Shown: positions 1-8,926, counted from the first letter of the stretch. The stretch is DNA of 64,000 bases from Thalassolituus alkanivorans (GCF_020447205.1 NZ_JAJAEL010000035.1:62001-126000), one strand, 5' to 3'. A program made the numbers and translations. Notes: generated by a model not told the origin, from the sequence alone.

Positions 1-1
1 G

Positions 2-544
2 GGTGGTGCCCTGGCCTGCGCAGCGCTGTCTGTTTCTGCAGCGGCATCGACAACGCAAAAAACGGGCAATATTACCCTGATCACACTGGCCACCAGTGCC
101 ACGTTCTGCCGTTTACAGGCGGAGGACGAGTTTGGTCTGGATGCCGATCTGCTGCAGCAGTTCAGCCAGAATATGCAGCAACAGCCGGAGAAAACCCGGC
201 GCCGCTTTCTCGCACTCTGCACTCAGGGCGCCGCTGACGCACGGCCACTCAGTCGCCTGCTTGCCAGCCACCAGCTGAGTGATCCGGCTCCCCTGCTGTC
301 GGGCCTCGACTGGCTGCGCAGCTATCGTCTTAACCCTGCAACCGGCAACCGCCTGCAGGTCAGGCAGGAACAACACTGGCTCGGCAGCCACGATGCGCTC
401 AATGCCGGCGGACTCAACCCGGTGTATTACAGCCCCGGCCACAGTCATGCTTTTTTTCTCGAACCCGAGGGACAGGCCGCCCTGTTAACCCGGCTGCAGG
501 CCTTGTGTTGCCTGCTCAAACCGGCCAGCGGAGCACAGGGATGA
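2..544 (+). CDS. bioH: Pimeloyl-ACP methyl ester carboxylesterase BioH, 3' part only
   Basis: Partial gene: the reading frame is open from the left edge, leaving about 180 C-terminal residues of an alpha/beta-hydrolase. The visible part begins with GGALA, which normally follows the nucleophile serine of the G-x-S-x-GG elbow, so the catalytic serine lies just outside the window. The acid residue is probably in GSHDAL (about residue 130) and the catalytic histidine in GHSHAFF (about 147). BioH removes the methyl group from pimeloyl-ACP methyl ester, ending the BioC-started pimelate route in the cytoplasm. The stop overlaps the bioC start as ATGA, showing translational coupling. The function rests on the fold plus the adjacent bioC and bioD. 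Confidence 0.85.
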   Translation, partial: GGALACAALSVSAAASTTQKTGNITLITLATSATFCRLQAEDEFGLDADLLQQFSQNMQQQPEKTRRRFLALCTQGAADARPLSRLLASHQLSDPAPLLSGLDWLRSYRLNPATGNRLQVRQEQHWLGSHDALNAGGLNPVYYSPGHSHAFFLEPEGQAALLTRLQALCCLLKPASGAQG

Positions 545-1371
545 ACGCTGAATGTCTTTCTCTGCAGACGCCCGGCGACAGCACGATCACGCTGCAGCGT
601 GATAAACGCCTGGTAGCACAGCAGTTCAGCCGCGCCGCCCACTCGTACGATCAGGCCGCAGGCATTCAGCTGCAGGTGCGCAATCAGCTGCTCAGCCGTC
701 TGCAACGCATCAACGGGCCCTTATACGGTCACTGGCTGGATATCGGCTGTGGCACCGGTCAGACCCTGCCGCGGCTGCAGCAATTAGGGGCACAACAGGT
801 CTGCGGGCTCGATCTGGCCGGCGGCATGATCCGCAGCGCCCGCCGTTTCAGCAGCCCGTCGATTCACCTGTTGCAGGCCGATGCCGACCATATACCGCTG
901 GCCAGCGCCAGCTGTGACGGTCTGTTTTCCAGCCTGATGCTGCAATGGAGCGAGCAGCCGCACAGCACCCTGCGAGAATGGGCGCGGGTGCTGAAACCCG
1001 GCGGCACACTGGCTCTGGCAACGCTGCTGCCCGGTACTCAGCAGGAGCTGTTACAGGCCTGGCGCAGCATCGACGACAAGCCTCATGTAAACAATTTCAT
1101 CAGCGCCGCTGACCTGCAGCAGGCACTGTTGCAGGCCGGATTGCGCAGCGTTAGCCGGCAGCAAAGTCTGTTGCAGGAACATTACGACTCACTCACCAGC
1201 CTGCTGCGCAACCTCAAAGCCATTGGCGCCACCAATGTGAACCCAGGCCGGAAAAGCGGCCTGGGCGGCCGCCGGGCATTGCAGCAGCTGGATAACGCTT
1301 ATCCGCGTGACCGCAATGGCCTGCTGCCGCTGAGCTATCAGGTGCAGTGGCTGCTGCTGCGTAAAGAGTAA
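541..1371 (+). CDS. bioC: Malonyl-ACP O-methyltransferase BioC
   Basis: SAM-dependent methyltransferase of 276 residues that methylates malonyl-ACP so that fatty-acid synthesis can build the pimeloyl chain of biotin. The class I SAM-binding motif DIGCGTGQT is near residue 67, preceded by the BioC-typical N-terminal region with QQFSRAAHSYD. An in-frame GTG at 505 would extend the protein by 12 residues. I prefer the ATG at 541 because it forms an ATGA overlap with the bioH stop and the conserved region starts soon after it. bioD follows after 17 nt, so the three genes look like one transcript. Confidence 0.93.
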   Translation: MNAECLSLQTPGDSTITLQRDKRLVAQQFSRAAHSYDQAAGIQLQVRNQLLSRLQRINGPLYGHWLDIGCGTGQTLPRLQQLGAQQVCGLDLAGGMIRSARRFSSPSIHLLQADADHIPLASASCDGLFSSLMLQWSEQPHSTLREWARVLKPGGTLALATLLPGTQQELLQAWRSIDDKPHVNNFISAADLQQALLQAGLRSVSRQQSLLQEHYDSLTSLLRNLKAIGATNVNPGRKSGLGGRRALQQLDNAYPRDRNGLLPLSYQVQWLLLRKE

Positions 1372-1388
1372 AATGGGAACAGAGCCAA

Positions 1389-2108
1389 ATGACACAGCGC
1401 CTCTTTATTACCGGCACCGATACTGACGCCGGCAAAACCCTGATCAGCGCCGCCTATCTGCTGAAAGCACAACAGCAGGGTTTAACCTGCCTGGGTCTGA
1501 AACCCGTCGCCGCCGGTTGTGAACGTAAGCCTTCCTCTTATCTGATGCGCAACAGCGATGCCCTGCTGCACCAGCAGTACAGCCAGCCGGCACAGGATTA
1601 CAGCGTCCACAATCCCATCGCTCTGCAGGCGGCAATTGCACCCCATATTGCCGCGCAACAGGAGCAGTGCACACTTACCGTGGACAGTCTGATGCAGGCC
1701 TGCCAGCCCGCCCTGCATCAGCAGCCGGATCTGCTGTTATGCGAAGGCGCCGGTGGCTGGTTGGTACCATTAAATAACGCAGAAACCCTCGCCGATTTTG
1801 CCTGTTCACTGGGCGCCCCGGTGATTCTGGTGGTGGGAATGAAACTGGGCTGTATTAACCACGCACTGCTCAGTGCCCGCGCCATACAGCAATCCGGCTT
1901 AGCGCTGGCAGGCTGGGTGGCCAACCAGCTGCCACCGGGGATGACCGCGGCACAGGAAAATCTGCAATTCCTGCAACACTGGTTCAATCAGCAGAATGTT
2001 CCCTGCCTGGGGGTTATTCCGCCTATCGACGCTCTGAATTGCACAGATAAGCAACAATTACAGGCCGTTTCTGACTGTCTGCATTGGCCCCCGGGCCTGC
2101 AGTTGTGA
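1389..2108 (+). CDS. bioD: Dethiobiotin synthetase BioD
   Basis: ATP-dependent dethiobiotin synthetase (239 residues) that closes the ureido ring on diaminopelargonic acid. The N-terminal P-loop GTDTDAGKT (residues 8-16), KPVAAG (about 38-43) and EGAGGWLVPL (about 118-127) are the family's nucleotide and substrate motifs. It lies 17 nt after bioC and is the last biotin gene on this strand; the next gene is unrelated and about 100 nt away. Length and motifs are normal for the family. Confidence 0.95.
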   Translation: MTQRLFITGTDTDAGKTLISAAYLLKAQQQGLTCLGLKPVAAGCERKPSSYLMRNSDALLHQQYSQPAQDYSVHNPIALQAAIAPHIAAQQEQCTLTVDSLMQACQPALHQQPDLLLCEGAGGWLVPLNNAETLADFACSLGAPVILVVGMKLGCINHALLSARAIQQSGLALAGWVANQLPPGMTAAQENLQFLQHWFNQQNVPCLGVIPPIDALNCTDKQQLQAVSDCLHWPPGLQL

Positions 2109-2206
2109 ATAACAGGCACAGCAAAAAACGGCAGGCTTCGTGATAGTGTGCAAAAATACATTCATCGTGTGTTATTTCATTCGTCATTGGTCAGGCCAGA
2201 AACACC

Positions 2207-3256
2207 ATGGAAGATTCTATCAATCCATCTTCAGCAACCGCGCCGGATACGGCCCTTACGACAGAGCAGATTCAGCGCTTTATTCCTTTTGATGAGCTGT
2301 CTGCCCATGCTGTCAGCGAGCTGTTGCCGCATTTCCGTGCCTATTCGCTGGCCGATAAAAAGATTCTGTTCAAACGTGGTGAAGAAGACGACGAATGTCA
2401 CTTTCTGCTTGAAGGAACGGTCGACCTGGCCGATGACCAGTTCCGTATTACCCAGATTAAAGGCGACGATGACGAAAACTTTCTCGCCCTGGATGCCAGC
2501 CATCCGATTCACCGCCATGCGGCCATTACCCAGTCGCCCTGCCAGTTGTTTGCTATCAAGCGTCAGTATCTGGAGCTGATCACCACATGGTCGGAATTAC
2601 GTCAGGCCTATGATCAGGAAGAAGACTCTGAACACGACTGGCTGGAAAGCCTGCTCACTTCCGATCTGTTTAACCGTGTACCACCGGCCAATATCCAGAA
2701 GCTGCTGGCCCGCTTTAACGAACGCGAAGTGTCACTCGGTGAAGAAATCATCCGTGAGGGCGAAGAAGGCCATGAGTGCTATGTGATCAAAAGCGGCAAG
2801 GCCATTGTCAGCCGTAAAGTAAATAACAAACAGGAAACCCTCGCCGCTCTTGGCAGCGGAGATCTGTTTGGTGAAGACGCCCTGGTCAGTAATCTGCCCC
2901 GTAATGCCAGCATTACCATGAGCAGTAACGGCGTGTTGATGGTATTAACCAAAGAAGACTTCGACACCCTGCTGAAAACTCCGGTGGTTGAATACGTCAG
3001 CGAAAGCCAGCTCAGCGCCCTGATCGATGAAGGCGATACAGGTACCGTCGTGCTCGATGTACGCCTGCCACAGGAGGTCGCGGCCAGCCCGATTCACCGT
3101 GCGACAACCATACCACTGGCACAGCTGCGTACCCGTCTGAATGAATTATCCAAAGCCTTTGTGTATGTGGTTACCGGCGAAGGCCGGGCGGAAGCCGCGG
3201 CCTATATCCTCACCGAGGCCGGTTATCAGGCGCGGGTGCTGAAACGCAGTGAATAG
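2207..3256 (+). CDS. Tandem cyclic-nucleotide-binding domains plus degenerate rhodanese domain
   Basis: A 349-residue cytoplasmic protein. Residues about 20-125 and 150-260 look like two CNB/cupin-type domains; the second carries the clear GEEIIREGEEGHECYVIKSG and GDLFGEDALVSNLPRNASI segments, with an R-N-A pattern like the phosphate-binding cassette. The first copy is degenerate. Residues about 265-349 resemble a rhodanese-like domain (VVLDVRLPQE, then VYVVTGEGRAEAAA). The position of the catalytic cysteine is occupied by V/T, so sulfurtransferase activity is unlikely. No HTH domain is seen, so it is not a Crp-type regulator. Ligand and partner are unknown. No operon partner is obvious; it follows the biotin genes in the same direction. 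Confidence 0.85.
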   Translation: MEDSINPSSATAPDTALTTEQIQRFIPFDELSAHAVSELLPHFRAYSLADKKILFKRGEEDDECHFLLEGTVDLADDQFRITQIKGDDDENFLALDASHPIHRHAAITQSPCQLFAIKRQYLELITTWSELRQAYDQEEDSEHDWLESLLTSDLFNRVPPANIQKLLARFNEREVSLGEEIIREGEEGHECYVIKSGKAIVSRKVNNKQETLAALGSGDLFGEDALVSNLPRNASITMSSNGVLMVLTKEDFDTLLKTPVVEYVSESQLSALIDEGDTGTVVLDVRLPQEVAASPIHRATTIPLAQLRTRLNELSKAFVYVVTGEGRAEAAAYILTEAGYQARVLKRSE

Positions 3257-3277
3257 CGCAGCGCCTGCCAGACCGGT

Positions 3278-4159
3278 TCAGGGTCTGGTTACTGGTGCAA
3301 TCATCTCTTCATAAGCTTTCATATAACGCGGCAGCGTATTGCGGTCGAGCCATACCGCCATACGCTGACGGTTGGTTTCGGTATTTTTCTGCTCAGCTAC
3401 CCAGCGGTTTACCGCCGCCACCACGGTTTCTCCCCAGGGCGTTTTCGGGCAGGCCATGGCACCCTTGGCAAACTGCGGCAGCTCTTTGATCGACAGTGCC
3501 ACCAGCTCATGCTCTTCCGGTGACTGAATCGTGTCGACCATATAACGGTTAATCCAGGGGTATTCGATAATGTAATCAATACGCCCCGACTGCAGCATAC
3601 GGTACAGACTCAGCGGCCCATGCAGACTGGAGAGCACCGTAGCACGCTGATACACATCGCCGGCACTCAGCAGATTATCGAGAAACACATAATAGGAACG
3701 GTCAGCCACCAGCCCCAGACGCATATTGGTACGCGCCAGCATATCTGCTGCTGCAATGGTCATCTGCGGCGCAAACAGCGCCTGATAATCATCCAGCCGC
3801 ACCATAAAGGCCAATGATGGAAACAACGCCGGAGAATCACTGAACAGGGTGTACTTTGCCCGCTCCGGAGTATACAGCGCCGCCGGATGGCAGATATTTT
3901 CCCCTGCACGGATCAGCTGCCAGGCCCGGGCCGGGGTCATCTCTTCCCGTACATGGCGATACTGCGGCATCGCCGCGATGACCAGATCCAGATAAGTATC
4001 GGCGATGCCCTTGCCTGCCATTGGCCCCTCGCTGATATGCAGTGGCGGATATGGCATCACAATCCAGCGCAACAGCGGACGATCATCTGCTACAGGCGTT
4101 TCCTGCGCCAGGCAGGACAGAGCCATCACAAACATCCCCATAGCCAACAGCCAACGCAT
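3278..4159 (-). CDS. Periplasmic solute-binding-like protein (TIGR02285-type)
   Basis: Protein of about 293 residues with a signal peptide (MRWLLAMGMFVMALSCLAQ) followed by a type-2 periplasmic binding fold related to the SBP_bac_3 family: LRWIVMPYPPLHI near the N terminus, and a C-terminal region with WVAEQKNTETNRQRMAVWLDR. Such proteins are often orphan receptors without ABC permeases, and no permease is next to it. The longest frame starts at 4207. I place the start at 4159 because it puts the signal peptide at the N terminus and GGAGG lies 12 nt upstream; ATG 4171 abuts that GGAGG directly. Ligand unknown. Confidence 0.75.
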   Translation of the reverse strand: MRWLLAMGMFVMALSCLAQETPVADDRPLLRWIVMPYPPLHISEGPMAGKGIADTYLDLVIAAMPQYRHVREEMTPARAWQLIRAGENICHPAALYTPERAKYTLFSDSPALFPSLAFMVRLDDYQALFAPQMTIAAADMLARTNMRLGLVADRSYYVFLDNLLSAGDVYQRATVLSSLHGPLSLYRMLQSGRIDYIIEYPWINRYMVDTIQSPEEHELVALSIKELPQFAKGAMACPKTPWGETVVAAVNRWVAEQKNTETNRQRMAVWLDRNTLPRYMKAYEEMIAPVTRP

Positions 4160-4251
4160 ATCAGCCCCCATCCTCCGATAATAAGAACTTAAGCGTAGAC
4201 CAGCCATATCGTCTGAGGACAGGAAGGTACTTCAGGGTATTTGTCATAGAT

Positions 4252-4430
4252 GGCCCGAAGGGTGGCGGCCATGGATGGCGGGCATCAAAGCGCAGCAGGA
4301 GCATAGCTTAACGCGCTTCAGCGCGGCCCGAAGGGTGCCCGCCACGGATGGCGGGCATCAAAGCGCAGCAGGAGCATAGCTTAACGCGCTTCAGCGCGGC
4401 CCGAAGGGTGGCGGCCATGGATGGCCGCCA
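4252..4430. repeat. 73-bp tandem repeat, about 2.5 copies, each with a hairpin
   Basis: The motif GGCCCGAAGGGTG starts at 4252, 4325 and 4398, giving an exact 73-bp period. Each unit contains a short inverted repeat around an ATGGAT or similar loop (for example GGCGGCCATGGATGGCCGCC at 4411-4430), then a conserved run including AAAGCGCAGCAGGAGCAT. The third copy is cut off where the peroxiredoxin terminator begins. It sits between two minus-strand genes. The hairpin type recurs elsewhere in the window (8677-8692, 53866-53885). Confidence 0.9.
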
Positions 4431-4432
4431 TA

Positions 4433-4459
4433 AAAAAACCCGCACAAGGCGGGTTTTTT
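4433..4459 (-). terminator. Rho-independent terminator of the peroxiredoxin gene
   Basis: Eleven-bp perfect inverted repeat (AAAAAACCCGC / GCGGGTTTTTT) with a 5-nt loop, beginning 14 nt past the peroxiredoxin stop. T-runs are present on both strands, so it could work in both directions. Confidence 0.85.
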
Positions 4460-4473
4460 CAGAAGGGCAAAAC

Positions 4474-5076
4474 TTACAGTTTGCCGGCTTCTTCTGCCAG
4501 GTACTTGGCAACACCTTCAGGAGATGCGTCCATACCTTTGTCGCCTTTGTTCCAGCCAGCCGGGCAAACTTCGCCGTGCGCTTCGTGGAATTGCAGAGCT
4601 TCAACCAGACGCACCAGCTCATCGATGTTACGGCCCAGTGGCAGGTCGTTGATGTTGGCAGCACGTACCACACCTTCTTTATCGATCAGGAAAGCACCAC
4701 GCAGCGCAACGCCACCGGCAGTTTCTACGTCGTATGCTTTACAGATACCGTGGTCAACGTCAGCCGCCATGGTGTACTTAACTTCGCCGATACCACCTTT
4801 GGCAACCGGCGTGTTACGCCATGCGTTGTGGGTGAAGTGAGAGTCGATAGACACAGAAATCACTTCCACGCCCAGCTCTTCGAACTTGGCCATACGGTGA
4901 TCCAGAGCGATCAGCTCAGATGGGCACACGAAGGTGAAATCCAGTGGATAGAAGAACACCAGAGCGTATTTGCCTTTGGTTGCTTCTGCGAAGTTGTATG
5001 AATCAACGATGGTACCGTTGCCCAGTACAGCCGGAACGGTAAAGTCAGGTGCTTTTTTACCTACCAGTACGCTCAT
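4474..5076 (-). CDS. Typical 2-Cys peroxiredoxin (AhpC/Prx1 family)
   Basis: Thiol peroxidase of 200 residues that reduces hydrogen peroxide and organic peroxides in the cytoplasm. The peroxidatic cysteine is in FVCPSE (C51) and the resolving cysteine in EVCPAGW (about C171), the spacing of Prx1/AhpC enzymes. An upstream in-frame ATG (5148) exists, but the conserved MSVLVGKKAPDF start at 5076 is preceded by AGGGAG at good spacing. No ahpF is adjacent, so the reductant (AhpF or thioredoxin) cannot be told from the context. A strong terminator follows. Confidence 0.95.
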   Translation of the reverse strand: MSVLVGKKAPDFTVPAVLGNGTIVDSYNFAEATKGKYALVFFYPLDFTFVCPSELIALDHRMAKFEELGVEVISVSIDSHFTHNAWRNTPVAKGGIGEVKYTMAADVDHGICKAYDVETAGGVALRGAFLIDKEGVVRAANINDLPLGRNIDELVRLVEALQFHEAHGEVCPAGWNKGDKGMDASPEGVAKYLAEEAGKL

Positions 5077-5264
5077 GTTTCTTACTCCCTGTGAGTTCTG
5101 AAATTTATCGGTATTATCCGGACAACACCTGCGGCGCAGCCGGAGCATAAAGAGCTGGTATCATACAACGCGCTCCCGGCTAAGCATACCGCCGCCGCCA
5201 GAGAATCAGGGCGATGATTAATTTTGCCAATCATAGCCATAGCAATTGTCTATAACACGGGTAA

Positions 5265-6041
5265 GTGATTGTGGCAGAAGGGTTTTTCAGCAAACTCTCG
5301 GCACCGAAGCGGAGACACTACCAGCGCTTGCTGCTGGCTGTGGCTATCTCGTTGTTGCTGCATGCCCTGCTGCTGTCGGCGCCCTTCTCTGTACGGCTGT
5401 CACCGGCCCAGACCCAACCCGTAATTAATGCCGAACTGCGCCAACCAGAGGTAAGCGCCCGGACCTTACAGGATGAAGCACCAGCTCAGGTGCCGACGAC
5501 TCAGGTTCAGGCAGTCCCGACTCAGGAAGTGGCTCAAAGCCAAAGCGAAGCTGTTAAACAAAACGCAGCTGTGAAACACAACGCAGTTCCGGAGCAGAGT
5601 CAGAAGCAGCCTCAGGCAAAAACAGAAGCCGCCAAACAACAAACCCAGCAGCTAATACCTGAGCCGCAATCCACACCACAACCAAAGCAGCAGTCGAGCG
5701 CACAGACAGCACAACAACCGAGCCAGAAACAAAGCGGACTGGTCACTGAGAAAGAAGATTTATCAGCCGATCCACTGGAGCGCAGCTACCAACAGAAACT
5801 GCTCGCACATCTGCGCGAACGGGTAATCGCCCCGGCGCAATTTACCGGCAGTGTAAGGCTGGAGCTGACCTTAAGTTACCGTCAGGTGGCCACCAACGTG
5901 CGGGTTATCCGCTCCAGTGGCGACCCGGTAATGGACGACTGGGCCGTCAAAGCTGCACTGAGTGCCAACCCCTACCCCAGAGTGCCGGATGAATTACCGG
6001 CTTCGTATACCTTTCGCCCGACCATCCGCACCCTGCAATAA
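5265..6041 (+). CDS. TonB-family energy transducer
   Basis: A 258-residue inner-membrane protein. A short basic N terminus leads into one transmembrane helix (about residues 24-43, LLLAVAISLLLHALLLSAPF). A long Q/P/K/E/A-rich periplasmic spacer follows (about 60-165), then a TonB-type C-terminal domain (about 170-258) with VRLELTLSYRQVATNVRVIRSSGDPVMDDWAVKAAL. It would carry proton-motive-force energy to outer-membrane receptors. No exbB, exbD or receptor gene is nearby. The start is uncertain: GTG 5265 is used here, and GTG 5271 is a close alternative. The spacer is glutamine-rich rather than the usual proline-lysine type. Confidence 0.75.
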   Translation: MIVAEGFFSKLSAPKRRHYQRLLLAVAISLLLHALLLSAPFSVRLSPAQTQPVINAELRQPEVSARTLQDEAPAQVPTTQVQAVPTQEVAQSQSEAVKQNAAVKHNAVPEQSQKQPQAKTEAAKQQTQQLIPEPQSTPQPKQQSSAQTAQQPSQKQSGLVTEKEDLSADPLERSYQQKLLAHLRERVIAPAQFTGSVRLELTLSYRQVATNVRVIRSSGDPVMDDWAVKAALSANPYPRVPDELPASYTFRPTIRTLQ

Positions 6042-6071
6042 CGCAGCTGCATGCCCTGAACACAGCCCATA

Positions 6072-6099
6072 AAAAATGGCCGCATAGGCGGCCATTTTT
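6072..6099. terminator. Bidirectional terminator between tonB-like gene and uraA
   Basis: Twelve-bp perfect inverted repeat (AAAAATGGCCGC / GCGGCCATTTTT) with a 4-nt ATAG loop, placed between two convergent genes and flanked by A/T runs on both sides. Confidence 0.9.
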
Positions 6100-6132
6100 C
6101 TGCGGATAATGCAGATAAAAAGAAACGACAGC

Positions 6133-7431
6133 TTATTTACTGTGCTCCAGAATATCTTCCACAATTTCCTGCTCTTCATGCAGGTCTTCAGCGTCGGCTT
6201 TCTCATGCGGCAACAGCAGGTTCAGCACAATCGCCACCACACCGCACAGGCTGACACCCTGCAGGTGGAACTCGGAAGAACCGATTGCCATACCACCAAT
6301 ACCGAATACCAGAGTGGTCGCCACAATCACCAGATTGCGCTGTGCACTCATATCGACTTTGGCTTTGATCAGAATGTTCATGCCAACACCGGCAATAGAG
6401 CCGAACAGCAGAATCATAATACCGCCCATCACCGGCGTCGGAATGGTCTGCAGCAGCACACCAAACTTGGCCACGAATGCCAAAACAATGGCAAACACTG
6501 CCGCCCAGGTCATCACTACCGGGTTAAAGGCTTTGGTCAGCATCACCGCACCAGTCACTTCGGAGTAGGTGGTGTTTGGCGGGCCGCCAAACAGAGACGC
6601 CGCAGAAGTCGCCAGACCATCACCCAGCAGAGTGCGGTGCAGACCTGGCTTCTGCACGTAGTTTTTACCGGTCACGCTGCCAATCGCCAGAACGTCACCA
6701 ACGTGTTCAATCGCCGGCGCAATGGCCACCGGAATCATGAACAGAATGGCCGCCAGCTGAAATTCCGGCGTCACAAACTGCGGTAACTTAACCCATGGGC
6801 TGGCATCCACGGCTGTCAGATCGACCATGCCGGTAAACGCAGCAATGGTGTAACCCACCGCCACACCCGCCAGAATCGGCACCAGACGGAAAATACCCTT
6901 CGCCAGAGTGGCCACCAGCAAGGTGGTAATCAGGGCAGGCATCGATACCCACATAGCATCGGCATAGGGGAAGAGTTCGGCGGACGCATCACCGGCTTTA
7001 CCCATCGCCATATTCACCGCAATAGGAGCTAAGCCCAGACCAATCACCATAATGATCGGACCGGTAACCACCGGCGGCAGTAAGCGGTGCAGGAAACCCG
7101 GGCCACGCAACGCCACCAGAGCCGACAGCGCAACATAAACCATACCAGCACAGAACAGCGCGCCCATGGTGGCCGCCATGCCCCAGGTTTTTACGCTGAA
7201 CAGAATCGGCGCAATAAAGGCAAAAGATGAGGCCAGGAAAACCGGCACCGAACGTTTGGTGGTGAACTGAAAAATCAGCGTACCGATACCGGCGGTAAAC
7301 AGCGCCACACTCGGGTCGAGGCCGGTAATCAATGGCACCAGCACCAGTGCGCCGAAGGCCACGAACAACATCTGTAAACCGGCCAGCAGCATACGCCAGC
7401 CGCGATACAGATCTTCTGTATTGTCCCGCAT
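6133..7431 (-). CDS. uraA: Uracil:proton symporter UraA (NCS2 family)
   Basis: Inner-membrane uracil permease of 432 residues with about 14 hydrophobic segments. The N-terminal GLQMLFVAFGALVLVPLITG and FASSFAFIAPI-like segments, then the central AIEHVGDVLAIG motif with the conserved glutamate, are NCS2 signatures. It lies 21 nt after upp on the same strand, the classical upp-uraA uracil-salvage order. The cytoplasmic tail is acidic (HEKADAEDLHEEQEIVEDILEH). Confidence 0.95.
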   Translation of the reverse strand: MRDNTEDLYRGWRMLLAGLQMLFVAFGALVLVPLITGLDPSVALFTAGIGTLIFQFTTKRSVPVFLASSFAFIAPILFSVKTWGMAATMGALFCAGMVYVALSALVALRGPGFLHRLLPPVVTGPIIMVIGLGLAPIAVNMAMGKAGDASAELFPYADAMWVSMPALITTLLVATLAKGIFRLVPILAGVAVGYTIAAFTGMVDLTAVDASPWVKLPQFVTPEFQLAAILFMIPVAIAPAIEHVGDVLAIGSVTGKNYVQKPGLHRTLLGDGLATSAASLFGGPPNTTYSEVTGAVMLTKAFNPVVMTWAAVFAIVLAFVAKFGVLLQTIPTPVMGGIMILLFGSIAGVGMNILIKAKVDMSAQRNLVIVATTLVFGIGGMAIGSSEFHLQGVSLCGVVAIVLNLLLPHEKADAEDLHEEQEIVEDILEHSK

Positions 7432-7452
7432 AGAAACTCCCCTGATTTTTAA

Positions 7453-8079
7453 TTATTTCGTGCCGAAGATCTTGTCACCGGCATCGCCCAGACCAGGGAT
7501 AATGTACCCCTGCTCGTTCAGATGGCTGTCCACCGATGCGGTATAAATATCCACATCCGGGTGCGCATCCTGAACCTTTTTAATGCCTTCCGGTGCCGCT
7601 ACCAGCACCAATGCACGGATGCTGGTACAACCGGCCTGCTTTAACAGGTCGATGGTTGCCACCATCGAACCGCCGGTGGCCAGCATCGGGTCCACAATCA
7701 GTGCCATACGCTGGTCGATATCACCGGCCAGTTTGTCGAAGTAGCTGACCGGCTCCAGGGTTTCTTCATCGCGGTACAGGCCGACCACGCTGATTTTGGC
7801 ACTTGGCACCAGCTCTAACACGCCGTCCAGCATGCCCAGACCGGCACGCAGAATCGGTACCACGGTAATTTTTTTGCCGCGAATCCGCTCCGCTTCAACC
7901 GGACCACACCAGCCATCGAGGGTGTAGCTTTCCAGTTCCATATCTTTGGTTGCTTCATAGGTCAGCAAGTTGCCGACTTCAGCCGCCAGTTGGCGGAAGG
8001 TGCGGGTGCTCATTGATTTGGATCGCATCAAACCAATTTTATGCTGCACCAGGGGGTGGCGGATCTCATGTACGCTCAT
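7453..8079 (-). CDS. upp: Uracil phosphoribosyltransferase
   Basis: Cytoplasmic enzyme converting uracil and PRPP to UMP. The protein is 208 residues when started at ATG 8079 ([11 protein letters not shown]), the normal family length; the longer open frame upstream to 8403 has no family similarity. The PRPP-binding loop [10 protein letters not shown] (about 130-139) and the C-terminal uracil-binding GLGDAGD region are intact. It forms an operon with uraA and is transcribed divergently from the parvulin gene. Confidence 0.97.
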   Translation of the reverse strand: MSVHEIRHPLVQHKIGLMRSKSMSTRTFRQLAAEVGNLLTYEATKDMELESYTLDGWCGPVEAERIRGKKITVVPILRAGLGMLDGVLELVPSAKISVVGLYRDEETLEPVSYFDKLAGDIDQRMALIVDPMLATGGSMVATIDLLKQAGCTSIRALVLVAAPEGIKKVQDAHPDVDIYTASVDSHLNEQGYIIPGLGDAGDKIFGTK

Positions 8080-8203
8080 GCATGCCTCATTCTGTCTTTC
8101 GGGTACAATAACGGGCGCAATTTTCGCACAGCACCTGATCCTGCGCGACGCAAAATTTAACCGAATGGTCAGATTGGCCTGATAGACTGAATCCGAGGTA
8201 AGT

Positions 8204-8482
8204 ATGCCCCGCGCCTGTGCCCGCCATATTCTGGTAAAAACCAAAGAAGAAGCCGACAAACTGAAGCAGTTACTCGATAAAGGAGCCGACTTCAGCAAAC
8301 TGGCCAAACAACACTCCATTTGCCCGAGCAAGAAAAACGGCGGCAGCCTGGGGGAGTTCAACAAAGGCGATATGGTCAAAGCCTTTGACGATGTGGTGTT
8401 CAAAGGGCCGCTGTTAAAAGTACAGGGGCCGGTTAAAACCCGCTTTGGCTACCATCTGATCGAGACTATTTACCGTAACTGA
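8204..8482 (+). CDS. Small parvulin-type peptidyl-prolyl isomerase (PpiC-like)
   Basis: Single-domain parvulin of 92 residues without a signal peptide, hence probably cytoplasmic. Family motifs are [13 protein letters not shown] at the N terminus, the central [25 protein letters not shown], and the terminal TRFGYHLIE. The whole length matches E. coli PpiC (about 93 residues). ATG 8204 has a GAGG upstream. It is transcribed divergently from upp. Confidence 0.93.
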   Translation: MPRACARHILVKTKEEADKLKQLLDKGADFSKLAKQHSICPSKKNGGSLGEFNKGDMVKAFDDVVFKGPLLKVQGPVKTRFGYHLIETIYRN

Positions 8483-8580
8483 GGCAGTGGCAATGCCTGC
8501 CTCTGCAGCTCCACTGTTTTTAATCAGCACCGTAGCCAACAAAAACAGCATTTTTTAACATCAAAGCCTGTTGCCTCCCA

Positions 8581-8692
8581 GGGGAACTTATCCCCTTGCC
8601 GGCGGGCCGACCCCAGCTTCGCGCTTTCTGGGCCGTTACCCTTGAAACCTTGATATTTACTGGCCGCGCGGCTCATCGGCCATCCATGGCCG
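8581..8692 (-). repeat. Composite dispersed repeat, copy 1
   Basis: Read on the minus strand, this runs from a CGGCCATGGATGGCCG hairpin through GCGCGGCCAG, an AAGG-x-TTAACGG-type stretch and AAAGCGCGAAGC to GGGG. The same order of blocks is seen on the plus strand at 53980-54070 (GCGCGTGGTCAG, AACAAGGATTAACGGGCC, AAAGCGCGAAGCGGGG). Identity is moderate, so the copies are old or diverged. Confidence 0.6.
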
Positions 8693-8926
8693 GAGCCACT
8701 TGTCCGCATCCCTGCGGACAGACCAGGCATATCTGCGGTTTCTGCGGCGGCCCCAGAGGCGCAGAAAACCGTCACCGCGATGTCGTTTTTCAAATCAAAC
8801 GCATTCTTTTAAATGTCACGTCTCAAACACGGTTTTCTTTGAAATACGGCTGAGCGGAATGCTTAAACCGGCGATCGTGCGGCGCCAGACAACCAGATGA
8901 TTCTGCGGCCTTCAGAGCAAAACCCT

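Noticed and set aside
505-540. Upstream GTG start for bioC
   Set aside because: It would place 12 residues without conservation inside bioH; the ATGA overlap at 541 is the better start.
4252-4430. Considered a mini CRISPR array
   Set aside because: The repeats are contiguous 73-bp units without unique spacers and there are no cas genes.
6109-6786. 225-residue plus-strand frame
   Set aside because: Antisense to uraA; His/Gln/Asn-rich translation with no family character, as expected for a shadow of a membrane-protein gene.
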